A stretch of DNA of 64,000 nucleotides from Pseudevernia furfuracea. Its lineage: Eukaryota > Ascomycota > Lecanoromycetes > Lecanorales > Parmeliaceae. Made by a program: the position numbers and the translations under genes. The notes under the pieces are model-generated. The model ran no database searches. It worked only from the letters and a program-made list of their open reading frames with translations, and was not told where the DNA came from. Every line of letters starts with the position of its first letter. The stretch's first letter is position 1. The stretch lies in NCBI GenBank assembly GCA_022315425.1, contig JAIUPT010000041.1:1178001-1242000 (forward strand), written 5' to 3'. Shown piece after piece: positions 10,501 through 21,582 of this stretch.

Positions 10501-12185
10501 TCAGCTGGCTGTCAAGGCGAAGCTGATTCCCAGTATGCCCATGCCAATAAACGCGAAAGCAGTGCAAAGGTTCCGATTATGAGTCAGGCTCAGGCTTTCC
10601 GAGAAAAGCTGCAAAGCGACACTAGCCATGATACCAGAAGTAATGGCGAACATGCATCCGTACACCACATCACCGGGAGCCGCATCTCCCTTTCCAGCGA
10701 TCTTGAACCACAGAGCAGCAACGCCGGCGCCTAGCGGTTGACTGACACCTCCGAGGAGCGAGCTCCAGAACATGGCCTTCCATCGGCTGTTAATCGCGAG
10801 GTACAATGGAAGAGCCATCGCAAAGCCTTCGGTAATGTTGTGAATAAAGAGGGCCATGAATACAGTGAAGCCTAGCTTAGGGTTGGCATGGTTCGTAGCA
10901 TAAGTGATGAACCCTTCTGGGAGTTTGTGTAGGGCAATGGCAATTGATGTCTGTAGTCCAATAGCGAGAAAGGCGTTGGTTGGGACATGATGATGATGTG
11001 AAGGATCATTAGCTGTCTGACTCATAGAAGATATGGAGGCACGACCATCGTCGCCAAGTTCAAGGCCGTCTTCTCGATCCTGGTGGTTCATTTCAGTATT
11101 TAGGTGAGACGGAGCTCGGCAACGATTGCCTTCTCGGCCCCTAAAAATTGCGTTAGAAGATCCTTCGGGTCTTCTAGGCATGGTCGGTCTAGGGGAGAGC
11201 TGAGCGATTTCTTCGTCAAGGCCAGTGCGGCGACCTAGTTTGGCGCGAGTATGTGGTGCAGTCGCAGTACGGAGCAGAGACGGTTTGCCGATTGGGCCAG
11301 AGATTGAGAAGCGACCAAATGCTCGCGTAGGAGCTCTTGTGGGGACTCTTGTTGGACTTCGGCTGACGGCCTCGAAGCATTCTTGGCCACATGGTTCGCT
11401 GTAGCCATAACATGGACCACCTTCATCGCATGATGACTTCGCCCCCGATACGAAAGTTGACATCCTGTTAGTTAGTCGAGTCTGCAAAGACGGCCGTCGG
11501 GCTGCAGTACCCAGAGCATCAGATCTCTGACCCATTTCCGCGGCGGCAGATCTTGACCTTGGTTCTGGCAGAGACTTCAAATCGGACTTGTCGTGTGAGA
11601 GCAATGGTGTCTCTTCCGTTACGTTGCCATTGTGCTTGTGGCCATGGGAGTCATGATGATGGTCTTCGTGGTTGAACTCCTCGTCGCCTTCGTCTTCGTC
11701 GTGGGAGTGATCGCAGTCCACAATGTGAGAAGGTATGTAATGATGCAGTAAACGCGAAACGAGTTGAATTCCTACGACGCCGCCCAAAAAGCAGCCAACA
11801 GTAGCATAGGCAGCGGCATCGGGAGCAAGACCGCCATCAGCTAGGTAGCTCTTGGCCTCTGGTAACATGCTGTATAGGGAGGAAAAGAGCTGCAATGGAC
11901 GCATCAACGAACATGCCATGGGGAGTAATAGTTTTAAGAACGCCTCACCATTACACCAAAGCTTAAACTTAGAGATGATGAGAGAAAAATATTACTGTCC
12001 TGTATCCTGAAATTCTGCTTTCCGGGGATGTGCTGTATAATTAGGTCTACGCATATTATGCTGGAACCGAAAACGCAGGCTAATGTTTTATTAGACAACA
12101 GACCCAGCTTCTTTCATCTGGATGCCTTACCTATACCGCTCACACAGGTCATGATCCATCCTCTCGTATCATTGTCGAGGCCCAT
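10501..12185 (-). CDS. ZIP-family zinc transporter, Zrt3-like
   Basis: Three exons (12185-12131, 12079-11949, 11889-10501; introns 51 and 59 bp) encode 524 residues. The first two exons give TM1 and a loop (MGLDNDTRGWIMTCVSGIAC ... LSFGVMLFSSLYSMLPEAKS). Then comes TM3 (YATVGCFLGGVVGIQLVSRL) and a His/Asp-rich cytosolic segment (HDEDEGDEEFNHEDHHHDSH) before a long disordered loop. The C-terminal half has the ZIP metal-binding helices TSIAIALHKLPEGFITY and ALFIHNITEGFAMALPLYL, with HxxPEG and HNxxEG signatures, then three more helices. Yeast Zrt3 exports zinc from the vacuole to the cytosol; vacuolar location here is inferred from similarity. The extra His-rich stretch may sense or buffer zinc. 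The gene is divergent from the NUC1-like gene. Confidence 0.92.
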
Positions 12186-12603
12186 TTTCGCCGCTCTCCC
12201 CGCGGCTACTGCGCGACTTGGAACCCTTAAAAAGCTAGCCGGTCAAAGAAAGAAAGATGTAAACTCTGGTACTAGGAATGAAGAACTAGGAAAGAAGAGC
12301 GTGATGATATAGGTTGAAGGGGTGAGGATGTAAAATGCAGGTCGAAGAATCTGTCGAGAAGTAGGGCTGGATATCACGCTAGCAAGGTCCTCAGAATGAT
12401 CGACGCCTGTCCTCCAACGATTGGGTCTCAGTTAATGCAGCCAGGCACGTCGCTCTAGTGCTCCATACTCTAAGGTAACGCGAGTCACGCGCCCTGTCCC
12501 ACATGGCAAAGGGCCTGATGACTGCGTGTATGGTGTGATGAGGACTTCATAAGTTCTTGAAGTCCGTTGTGCCTTCAACACCTTTGATGATCAGATAACC
12601 ACA
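12186..12603. promoter_or_regulatory. Divergent intergenic region, ZIP transporter / NUC1-like nuclease
   Basis: The 418 bp between two opposed start codons must hold both promoters. No zinc-response element, TATA box or repeat could be named with confidence. Confidence 0.45.
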
Positions 12604-13617
12604 ATGTCCAAGACTACTCTAGCCATCATCGCCGGCATCTCAGCAGCCACAGGCGCTGCAGCAACAGCAGCGATTTTCTCATCGCGCTCAGAGCGCAAGG
12701 TCCCTGCAACTGTATCATCAGATACTCCAACTTCCACCTCAACCTCAGCGCCAGTACCCTCTTATCCTCGCCCACTCAAGGACCTCGCTCCTCCCGTCAA
12801 CCCCAATGGCCTCTTTCAGTATGGCTTCCCCGGCCCAGTGAACGACCTCCACCCCACTCTCTCCACAACCTCCGTCTTCGACCGCCGCACGCGCAATCCC
12901 GCCTGGGTAGCCGAGCATATAACGCCCGCTTCGCTCTCTGCAAACAATGCCGACCGCAAGCACTCTTATTTCGTTGAAGACGGCGCCATCCCTACCATAT
13001 TTCGCGCCAAGCTCGACGATTACCGTCGCTCGGGTTACGACAGAGGTCATCAAGTGCCGGCTGCGGATGCAAAATGGAGTCAAGATGCTTTGGATCAGAC
13101 GTTCCTACTAAGCAACATGTGTCCGCAAGTGGGCGATGGCTTCAATAGGGATTACTGGGCTCACTTGGAGGATTTCTGCCGAAGGCTGACGAACAACTAT
13201 CCAAGTGTGCGGATCGTGACAGGTCCGCTCTACCTGCCCAAGAGAGATCCTGAAGATGGAAAATGGAAGGTCTCATACGAGGTTATCGGCAACCCCCCTA
13301 ATGTTTCGGTCCCAACGCATTTCTACAAGGTTGTCTTTGCAGAGGATGGAAAGACTGGAGGAAACGTTAGCCTAGGGGCTTTCGTCTTGCCCAACGCGCC
13401 CATCGCAAATGACAAGCCATTGACGGACTTCGAAGTGCCGGTCGAAGCCGTCGAGAGAGCGAGTGGATTACAATTCGCCTCAAAGCTGCCGTTGCAGAGA
13501 AGAAGGAAGCTCTGTCAGGAGGTCCATTGCAGCATCCTAGCACGTGAATATGCCGAGAGGCAAAGAAACTTGATGGGACAAGCGCCAGGCAAAAGATTAC
13601 TAGGTGAGGATAGATGA
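12604..13617 (+). CDS. NUC1: Mitochondrial DNA/RNA non-specific endonuclease (NUC1/EndoG-like)
   Basis: A single exon encodes 337 residues. The N-terminus MSKTTLAIIAGISAATGAAA is a hydrophobic, Ala-rich anchor or mitochondrial leader, followed by a low-complexity Ser/Thr/Pro stretch. The nuclease domain (about 65-320) contains SYFVEDGAIP, the catalytic DRGHQVPAAD (His general base in DRGH), NMCPQVGDGFNRDYW with the metal-binding Asn, and a conserved C-terminal LCQEVHC. All catalytic residues are present and the length matches yeast Nuc1 (329). Nuc1 and EndoG reside in the mitochondrial intermembrane space or inner membrane and degrade nucleic acids during recombination and regulated cell death. 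Confidence 0.95.
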   Translation: MSKTTLAIIAGISAATGAAATAAIFSSRSERKVPATVSSDTPTSTSTSAPVPSYPRPLKDLAPPVNPNGLFQYGFPGPVNDLHPTLSTTSVFDRRTRNPAWVAEHITPASLSANNADRKHSYFVEDGAIPTIFRAKLDDYRRSGYDRGHQVPAADAKWSQDALDQTFLLSNMCPQVGDGFNRDYWAHLEDFCRRLTNNYPSVRIVTGPLYLPKRDPEDGKWKVSYEVIGNPPNVSVPTHFYKVVFAEDGKTGGNVSLGAFVLPNAPIANDKPLTDFEVPVEAVERASGLQFASKLPLQRRRKLCQEVHCSILAREYAERQRNLMGQAPGKRLLGEDR

Positions 13618-14059
13618 GTAGAAGTGCTTTCATTATTGCGGCGTTTTAGCATAGCGAAGAGATCTTTGTCTGGAGTTTGGTAATTTTTGCTAGCAAATCT
13701 ATTTACCTTACTCTGGATTCTTACTTCTGTGCTTGCATTCTTAATGTCTTTGGGCTTGACACCGCTGCAATCTGCTACCTTGTTCGGCATCGGCTTTGAA
13801 CTTATGGGTCTTGGGATCGAGCGCTCTCCGAGGCGCATGTTGACGCGAATCGGCTGTCAGTATGCACAGTGCACACACGCATAGATGAAACCACGCATGC
13901 GTCTCTGCACTGAGCCGTCGGCTAGAATTGTGAAAGGCCATAGACCAGCATTCGTCTTCCCATCTCTCGTACCCAATCAATGTCGAACTTAACCCTGACA
14001 TCAAATGACTGATCTGCCCATTCAATTCTGTTAAATGGAAATGGGCCATCATTAACAGG
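13618..14059. other. Intergenic region, nothing recognised
   Basis: About 440 bp with only short ORFs on both strands and no motif. Confidence 0.5.
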
Positions 14060-14667
14060 ATGCTTCGTTCTGAGATTCTGTTTCACCTTGCTTCATTAAA
14101 TACCGCGGTACTCGCTGTACTCTACCCTCCCATTTCAACTCACCACCCGCCATCCACGGGGATCACCACTCCCGAGAAATTAGGAGCTTAGTAAGTCCTA
14201 TTCTCGTGAACAATTCCTTGACAGACTCAACTAAACTCACACTTCCTACCATCAGCTTCCCAGAGTACAACACCTCTAGTAACGCAGAACCAGCGGTCTT
14301 CTGCCACTTCAATCCCCCACTCCCAGCTCCACCAGTATGGGGTCACGTTGACATTGTGGAGTGCGGACTTCTCATCATGAGTATGCTCGCTAACGACCCC
14401 GCCGACCTCCACGCTTCACAATGGAGCCCTACCAACCCGCTAAGGTTGCCATGGACCTGGGGGATCTCGCCCAATTGCAAAATACAGATCAATGCGGTCA
14501 GTCCAAGGTCTTCGGATGTTTTCCAACAAGTTATGATCGCTCAAAGAGCGGCGCTCGTTGTGAATACCTGTGTGAACAACAAGGGTGGAACAGTCAGTCT
14601 GGGGCCTGGAAAACAGTTTCAAATTCGGGTTTTTGGGGTTGGTTTTGGGGATCAGGCCACCGCATAG
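14060..14667 (+). CDS. Small secreted protein of unknown function
   Basis: Two exons (14060-14190 and 14256-14667, intron 65 bp starting GTAAGT) encode 180 residues. The first exon supplies a hydrophobic N-terminus resembling a signal peptide (MLRSEILFHLASLNTAVLAV). The mature part has a few cysteines (VFCHF, VECG, NCKI, NTCV), a central LPWTWG, a DVFQQVMIAQRAALVVNTCV helix and a Gly-rich end (GGTVSLGPGKQF). This arrangement (Cys-X-I, DVF, Cys-V...GG...GP) resembles a common family of uncharacterised fungal secreted proteins. No catalytic motif is seen. It lies convergent with TIM13. Starting at the internal Met at 14206 would lose the signal peptide and ignore the clear splice sites. Confidence 0.7.
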
Positions 14668-14880
14668 TGTAGTGGAGGATAATAGACTATGTACAGAGCT
14701 TTTGTACTACAGGGTTCTTCCAATTGATGTTCAAAGATACTCCAGCAATGCATTTCGAGCTTTCGCGCCATAAATTCTGCACAAATCCCTTCCCTGGGCC
14801 CTTTCCTAGCACACCTATCGTACAATGATCCCCGGTCAAAAGTGTATCCTCCCCATCCTCAAAACCGTTTCTCTGCCATT

Positions 14881-15270
14881 TCATATCCCAAACTCGCCCA
14901 TATCCCCCCCACTTCCCATTCCTCCACCTGCCGTTTTCTGTATCCGCCCAATATACTGCCTGCTGACTGTATTCCACGCCGCCATATATTTCTCCATGCA
15001 CGTCGTAAAGCACTTTTCCTCTCTCGAGGATAATGAGGAGCCGGGCGTTGGGATGCACTTTTCAAAGCAGTGGCTGTTCATTTTCTATAGAGAAGGTGGT
15101 TAAAAGTGCTGTTTTATACCAAAAGGGGGATAATAAGAGAAAGGTGGTAGAGGAAGCATTACAGATATGAGTTGGCGGGCGTTATTGATGGCGGCCTCTT
15201 GCTGGACTTGTCTCATCAGGGCAGCTTTGGGATCGGAGGAGGCGCTGAGGGAGGAATTTAAAGAGTCCAT
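14881..15270 (-). CDS. TIM13: Mitochondrial import chaperone subunit Tim13
   Basis: Two exons (15270-15163, 15084-14881; intron 78 bp) encode 103 residues. The protein starts MDSLNSSLSASSDPKAALM and continues VQQEAAINNARQLIS. The splice leads into KMNSHCFEKCIPTPGSSL...EEKCFTTCMEKYMAAWNTV. These are the twin CX3C motifs of small Tim proteins, joined by disulphides in the intermembrane space. The tail is Gly/Met-rich (AGGGMGSGGDMGEFGI). Tim8-Tim13 hexamers escort hydrophobic precursors such as Tim23 across the intermembrane space. It is divergent from the lectin gene with 326 bp between starts. Confidence 0.95.
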
Positions 15271-15596
15271 GGTCGTGGTGATTGGAAAAGGGGTTTGCAG
15301 AGGGTGAAATCTGTCTAGTTTTGAGTTTCTCGGTCTGTAGAGGAATGCCACTGCAATGATGTAGATGTACGTGATGCAGATTGATGCTGGTGAGAGCTCC
15401 AAATTCCATGCTCCCGGGCCGACCTTGGCGCCGAGCCTCGGATGAACCTTTCCCTGAACCGTGGAGTTTTGAAAAAAGTATGCTTATTTCGCCGCACGCG
15501 ACTGCGTTGTGGACACATTTGATGTCTTTTTGACAGTCTGTTCCCTCGTGGACCACATATTCAAGATCTTTGCCTGTCTTGCCAAGGAAACGAGCA

Positions 15597-16882
15597 ATGA
15601 TATCGCTATGGTCGGCTTTGCTGCTGTGCGTTCTGCTGGGATACGTAGGAGTGAATCCTGCTCTCCAAGCGGATGTGGAAAAGGCTGCTGTCAGACAAAT
15701 ACCGGTGAGCTATTGGAATATGTGCGTGTATCTTGAGGCAAGCTACTGATCTTCTGTGCGTAGCTACGGTCACATAGTCTTTCATCGGTCCGTGGAGCCG
15801 CCGTTCCACCTGCCTTAAGGGTCAAAGGAATGGTTTACTAGAGCAAGGCTAATGCAGAGAGGGCATACAGCCTTTCCTAGACTCTGATATGCAGAGTCGT
15901 TATTTCGAATTTGGAGAAGATACAATAGTTCGGGCAGATCAGTACGGTTACCCCTTGTCCCTAGAACTCCAGGGTCGTGGTCTCAGATTTGCGTTTGCAG
16001 GTACATCCGACTTACATCCGACCGTCAGGCCCAATCAGGATGGCTTTTCTCCCGAATGCCTATGACCGCGACAAATTGGATGGTACTTCCCCCGAGACGT
16101 GCAAGCAGATACCCATCTAACGCTGGTGTGCAGATCGAGATGGAATTCAAGATACATGGTCTTGGGCATCTTCATGGTGACGGGATGGCAATATGGTTGA
16201 CACAGGAGCGGGCTAGGCCAGGGAGCGTCTTCGGGCATACAGACAAGTTCAATGGCTTAGGGATTTTCATCGATACGTACAAGAACTCCAGGCCAGGTGT
16301 TGTATTTCCCTACGTGATGGCCATGCTTGGGAACAGCTCGGTCTCGTACGACCAAGACCATGATGGGAAAGAGAACGAGATGGCGGGATGCTCGGTATGT
16401 CACCCACGCCGAGATCACCAGCAGACCTGATACTGACAAAAATTGGTCAGGCCCGTGGTATCCGAGGTACCGACGCGGTGCCTAAGAAGATACGAATGAC
16501 CTACTACCAGGAGACGTCACTCAAAGTCGAACTCCAGTATAAAGCTGAAAATGAATGGACCGAATGCTTCGAGACCGAGGCCTTCAAACTCCCTCAGACC
16601 GCCTACCTCGGATTCAGCGCGCATACCGGCGAACTTACTGACAACCACGACATCATTTCCGTCAATTCTTATAACCTACACATGCGGCAAAAGACAGGTT
16701 CATCAAGGAGCAGCGATAGAGGATCAAAGGCTAAGGTTAAGCCGTACAATCCTGGCGGGGACAAGGAGCGGGGAAGCTGGAGGTGGTTTCTACTGAAGAT
16801 TATACTGTTTGGGATCGTGGTAGTGGGTGGGTATGTTGGGTATACCATGTACAGGGCATCGAAGAGAGGCTCGAGATTCTAA
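15597..16882 (+). CDS. L-type (leguminous-type) lectin cargo receptor, VIP36/Emp46-like
   Basis: Six exons (15597-15704, 15764-15787, 15871-15941, 16001-16082, 16134-16394, 16451-16882) encode 325 residues. A signal peptide (ISLWSALLLCVLLGYV) is followed by the lectin domain: SRYFEFGEDTIVRADQYIRL, GWLFSRMPMTATNW, IEMEFKIHG...LHGDGMAIWLT, GLGIFIDTYKN and YLGFSAHTGELTDNHDII. A single membrane span (IILFGIVVVGGYVGYTMY) and a short basic cytosolic tail ending KRGSRF follow. Such type I proteins bind high-mannose glycoproteins and cycle between ER and Golgi. The tail lacks an obvious KKXX signal. Exon 2 has only 24 nt (LRSHSLSS); its flanking introns start GTGAGC and GTCCGT, and skipping it would keep frame. 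Confidence 0.92.
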
Positions 16883-17147
16883 GAAGTCCAGACTCCTATA
16901 GCATTGAGCATTCAGTTCGTTCTTGAGTCGCGGCATTGTACCCTCATTTCTGGTTTTGCAGTAATTGATATGTGAACCCCTGTTTAACGCCTTCCGTTGT
17001 TCTTCTATGCGTCATGTTTGCTCCTTGCCGTTCTTTTCTTTGACAAGCCAAGCACAATGATCATCTATTGCTCTACTTAAGCCTGGCCTTTTCTGTGCTT
17101 CTTATAAGTTTCCTGATTCTCAGATTCTTATTCAGCCGTGCGAAAAG

Positions 17148-18000
17148 ATGCCTCCACGAATCGATCCTGTGGTTCTCCAACGATGTCAGAGACTTCTCGA
17201 CTCCCTCTGCCTGGAATACTATTACCAAGGCCCTACGAATTACCCCTGCAACTCTGTTCTGGCGCAGGACCTCCAAAGACTAGGGTCTAAGATGCTAAGT
17301 CCCCCAGCCTCAACGACCTTCCAGGCTGCTGTTGGTAAACTTTGCGGATTGCACGATACATCCATCGAACTCTCGCAAAGTCGTCTTGCCTGCTTGCGGA
17401 GGCTCCGAACCCTTCAGACACTGGATAGTAGGAAGGAGTGGTTTGCGGATATCCCTTTCAAAGTGAGTACTTCCCCGTGTGCGCAGATACCGGCTGATAA
17501 ATATCCCTCAAAGATTTTCCACGATCTGGACACCGCGCTGTTCGAGAGCCGCCTATCTGGCAATGTCTGCATGGCATGGAACTGGTTCTCTGGAGTACCC
17601 AGGGCGCCCCTCCCAAGGGTTCAATGCGGCAAAGGATACATTTTCAATCTTCAGGACCGTAGGCGGGAAAAGCGTGTTGAGATCGGACTCGACGCCAGTG
17701 CTCTGCTGTTCAAGGAGAGGGGCGAAATATCCATCTGGGATATGTTGGACACGCTGATTCATCATATGACTGTACGTGTCATCCTCCGAAATCCTGAGAT
17801 GGGCTGGCTAATGTTTCTACCGTTTCCGAGCCGTACAGCATGCATACCTACACGTTATGACGGGGTCGACTTGGGATCAGGCGGATATGCTGAAAGATCG
17901 CCATGGTTTGCCCTTCCGAAGATGCTTGGACGCTGTTCGTGGCACTTTGTCTAGATCTAGGGATTCTATGATCGAAGGAGAAGGTGACGATAAAAGCTAA
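17148..18000 (+). CDS. SprT-like family protein with HHxxH variant motif
   Basis: Exons 17148-17771 and 17839-18000 (intron 67 bp) encode 261 residues. The N-terminal helical part is unassigned. From about residue 120 the fungal SprT-like core appears: KIFHDLDTALFESRLSGNV, MAWNWFSG, VEIGLDASALLF, then LIHHMTHAYLHVMTG, where the splice supplies the second half. In active SprT peptidases this position reads HExxH; here it is HHMTH, so the glutamate is replaced by His and activity is doubtful. The tail WDQADMLKDRHGLPFRRCLDAV matches the family's post-motif segment. The stretch 17463-17513 starts GTGAGT, ends AAAG, is 51 bp, in frame and stop-free; it may be a further intron, though KYPSKIF inside it looks coding. 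Two paralogues lie at 31-33 kb. Confidence 0.7.
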
Positions 18001-18560
18001 GATGACGACGAAAGTATTTGTACTGAGATAATCGTCTGAATCAGCACGAAGTCTTTCAATTGCATCACTATTTTCAGGAACTTTGTTGCCTTGGAATGCA
18101 ATCAATGGTGTCATCTCTCATATCGCGTTTCCGCAACAGAAAATGGGCAATTAGAGCGTCAAACCCCCTCAAAATATTGAAATTTCTGGCCCTGAAGAGC
18201 ACCGGTCTGTCAAATGCTTCACCCGTCTGGTTCTTCCACTGAAATCCGAACATTTGGGCCGATTAGCGATGATTGGTTGAAAATGATACGATGTTAACGC
18301 TTGTAGTTGCTAATTTTCTAGACGGCTTTTGTGGCCTAGCATAGCTAGGCCATCCTGAGTACATATAGCTTCATATTAGCCCGGTCGCATGCCAATGTCT
18401 ACCGGGTTCAACCTCCCGAAACATTTGGGTTTCCCCTCATCAGGAAACGGGTTCTACCATCGCATTGCTATTCGCATGCCCGGCATTGGCTTACCGCGAG
18501 CATAGGTAACGCACTCTAAGCCCAGTCCGCATTTCTGCCCGAAGAGATGTCAAGGCATCA
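18001..18560. other. Intergenic region, nothing recognised
   Basis: About 560 bp of short frames. The right half leads into the hydrolase pseudogene and may hold its lost 5' part. Confidence 0.4.
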
Positions 18561-19499
18561 CGATATCAGTGTTCGCCTCGGCAGACAATGTTGTGGTCCC
18601 AGCGTTGGGAAATATCAGCGAGCCTGGTGCCGTCAATGCACTTTTCGCAAAAGCTGGGCACCCTGACACGGACGAAGGTTGAGGGCGGCACAGTCGACAT
18701 CAGTGCCAGGTATTGTCCGGCCAATGGGGCGACTGGTGAAGAAGCTGAGGTCGTAGAGCTCTTAACGTACGGCGGCTCGTACACCAAGGATTAATGGGGC
18801 CGGTGGAAATTTCCCGGGTTTCCATGGCGAAGAATATTCGTGGGTTAAGTACGCGGAGAGAAGGAAGTATGCGACATTGGCCAATTGCATGCCGGGCAAA
18901 TAGGCAACAAGCAGTACTCCAAGGTCGCTCTCATCGGTCATTCCTTCGGCTCTTTCAACAGCGCCAAGGCTAGCCCAAGACCATCCGACAAGCTTAGCCG
19001 GCCTCATCCTTACCGGCTACTCACACGATCTGAGTGGAAATATTGTCCTGCAGAATAACTTCGCATACGAACCTGCTTTCACCGTCATACCGCAGCGCTT
19101 TGGTGATCTACCTCAAGCTTACTTCGTGAATCTGGCCGTACCGATGCTTTTTACCATTCCGGCCACTACGACCCCATCACCTCGTCGCTTGATTTCGAAA
19201 CCGAAGGCACCGTGCCTCCCGGCGAGCCATGGGGCGTCACTATAGACCCAGTTCCAGCATTCACGGGTCCTGTGCTTTTGAGCTCTGGAGATCACGATGC
19301 GGTTGTTTGCGGTAACAGTACAGGAGGGAGCTGCTTGCCTGCTGCTACTTCGACCGTTGCGGCTACGAAAGTGTTCTTTCCAAATGCGGAGAGCTTCACT
19401 TACTTTCTGGCTAATGAGAGCGGGCATGCTATTTATTTTCATTCTAATGCTCAGCAGACTTTTGGGGCCGTGCATGATTGGATTGATGAGATGATTTGA
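18560..19499 (+). pseudogene. Secreted-type alpha/beta hydrolase, frameshifted
   Basis: Collinear pieces of an alpha/beta-hydrolase fold lie in different plus frames. They run GGTVDISARYCP...VVELLTYGGSYTKD followed by an in-frame TAA where the family has Tyr (18793-18795), then QYSKVALIGHSFGSFNSAKA with the nucleophile elbow GHSFG, then SLAGLILTGYSHDLSGNIVL in another frame, then GRTDAFYHSGHYDPI and PGEPWGVTIDPVPAFTGPVLLSSGDHD, then ESGHAIYFHSNAQQTFG with the catalytic His. Frame changes are needed near 18980-18990 and 19125-19135. The last fragment stays open to 19499. No combination of GT-AG introns removes all breaks. Catalytic elements remain readable, so decay is fairly recent. Confidence 0.75.
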
Positions 19500-19554
19500 G
19501 GCGAAGCTTAGAGAATGTAATGGCTTTGTGAGTGGAAGCAATAGCTTAATGATC

Positions 19555-20215
19555 ATGGCTGAATCTTTGAAGAATGAATTTCATAGATGGGTGACTCTTT
19601 TAGGGATGAAGTCTCCGAAGGGGTGAGTCTTTGCGAGGTGAACACCATAAATAAGGGGCTGTTCATAAGTGATGAAGCCCAGGAACAAGTGACCTTTTGA
19701 GGGATAAAGCGCCTAAAGACGTGAACTATTAGGGATATTTCCCACAAGCCGGTTTCTCTTTCTAAGAGATGAAGCCTAGAAACAGATAAGTCTTTAAGAA
19801 ATGAAGCCGACAAACAGGCAACTTATTGAATGTTGAAGTCGATAATTTGGTGACTCTTTACAAGAGATCAAGCTTTGAAATAGAGAACTCTTTAAAGGAC
19901 AACGCCAACAAATTGGTGACTTATCAGAGGATCAAGCCGACAATTTCGTGGCTCTTTATTAAAGATAAGGCCTAGAAGTATGCGACTCTATAATACAAGG
20001 TAAATGATGGTCACTTTTGAGGGACTGAAGTCTGCAAGGTGGTGTGCATTTTTCGGGGTGAATTCCAAGAACGGATAACCGTCTGAAGGATGAAGTCTGC
20101 GAAGGGGTGAATCTTTGAGGGTGAATCCCCGAAACGGGTGACTGTCCTAAGGGATGAAGTCTACATATCAATGAATCTTTAAAACATGAATCTCAAAAAC
20201 GGATGAATCTGTATA
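19555..20215 (+). repeat. Degenerate minisatellite, about 25-30 bp unit
   Basis: An approximate unit recurs more than fifteen times with heavy drift: GATGAAGCC (or AAGTCT), then ACAAA or similar, then GGGTGACTCTTT and a short purine run. Clear copies lie at 19585-19640, 19665-19700, 19765-19830, 20025-20060, 20095-20130 and 20150-20185. ORFs here are by-products. A related array in opposite orientation lies at 38830-39125. Confidence 0.8.
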
Positions 20216-20290
20216 AGTGATGCTATCTCCTTGCCGTGAATCAGAGGCTGCAGTGCCTATTTAATCCCCATTTCCTCCTAGAAACCTACA

Positions 20291-20364
20291 CATACTTTGA
20301 TCATGACATCTTACACTGTACCTTATACATGCTTTGATCATCACGTCTTACACTGTACCTTATA
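20291..20364 (+). repeat. Two tandem 37-bp repeats plus short (CATA)n
   Basis: Units 20291-20327 and 20328-20364 differ at three positions. Each has the core TTACACTGTACCTTATA. A CATA run follows to about 20379. Confidence 0.9.
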
Positions 20365-21416
20365 CATACATACATACATTCTTGCTTGGGCATTTGGGAT
20401 CTCCTTTGTTGAAAGTTTTATACTGAGTCACAGTTTTTGACCCTTTGTTTACTCGCTTAGCCCGTGCAAGCCTCGCTTAGCTATGCTAGCGTCACGACTT
20501 GTTCATACGACAGATTTGTATCAAGTAAAATGGGGCCTATGGCAAAATAGAGATCGGGATACGCGACCGGTATATTGCTCACTCTTAGTTCCCACTCAAC
20601 ACTCACTGACCTGTCACAAAAAATGAGTTTTTGCTGATACTTATCCAGTGACTATTATAGGGCCGAAAAGTTTACGGTCTTCGACTGGAGTTCTCCAACC
20701 CTAGCCCAGAATCCTGCAGAATAGAAAGAAAGGAGTTGACGTCCATTTTGTCCATGATGAGACTCGCCTGGTTGTCTGAGAGGCTAGAAGTAAGTCTGCA
20801 ATAAGCTGCAAGACCCAGACCATGCAACAGCCCTGAAGCCCGACAGCAACATCTTTTCTCTGCTCCTTACATACCAAAAAAATTCAGTCTGAAGCAGCCG
20901 ACATCTTCTGGGCCGCAATTAGTTCGTCTTCAAGTGCCGAACTCCATTCAGCCGCCATGGCCTCGTCCACTTTCTCTTTACAGCCGATCTCTATTCGAAG
21001 ACTCTTCAGTTCAATCTTCCTCGCGCATTCGAGAATCAACTCTTCAAAGCGAATGCCAAGTACATCACCTTCGCCTGCGCAAACGCATCACGAGCGTCTT
21101 CAAGACCATACCTGCGGCCTCGAGAGTACAATTTACGAGCCACAGATGAAGCAGGACATGCAAGAGACAAAACCGGTATTCTGGATCGATATGCGGAGAT
21201 CACCAAAGAGCAGCAATTATACGGCCTCAGTCCTCTCAGCCCAGGGCATAGATCCTCAAGCGGCTGGCAATTCACTGCGGAGAGTATCGGCTTGGGACTT
21301 TGCGTACAAGTCGACGGCCTCGTCTACTGCCTCTTGATCGCCCACCTCTAGGTCAACAGCCTTCAATTCAATCTCCCTCACGCATTCGAGAACCAACTCT
21401 TCAGAGCGAATGCCCC

Positions 21417-21582
21417 GTACATTACCTTCGTCTGCACCAACGCCAGTCACGAGCGTTTTCAAGACCATGTTTGCAGGCTCGATAGGAAGAAGTGTGGACG
21501 TACATTACCTTCGTCTGCACCAACGCCAGTCACGAGCGTTTTCAAGACCATGTTTGCAGGCTCGATAGGAAGAAGCGTGGAC
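21417..21582 (+). repeat. Perfect-length 83-bp tandem duplication
   Basis: 21417-21499 and 21500-21582 are identical except for one base (AGTGTGG versus AGCGTGG). A third copy starts at 21583 but stops after about 7 bases. 83 is not a multiple of three, so the duplication shifts any frame through it. Confidence 0.95.

Noticed and set aside
14687..15058. 123-codon minus-strand ORF overlapping TIM13
   Set aside because: It runs in a second frame over the well-supported Tim13 exon 2 and is a by-product.
18566..18787. Minus-strand ORF of 73 codons
   Set aside because: It is antisense to the alpha/beta-hydrolase remnant.
19553..20171. Minus-strand ORFs rich in Ser/Pro with repeating HP or TPSETSSL phrases
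   Set aside because: They are translations of the minisatellite unit, not a repeat protein.
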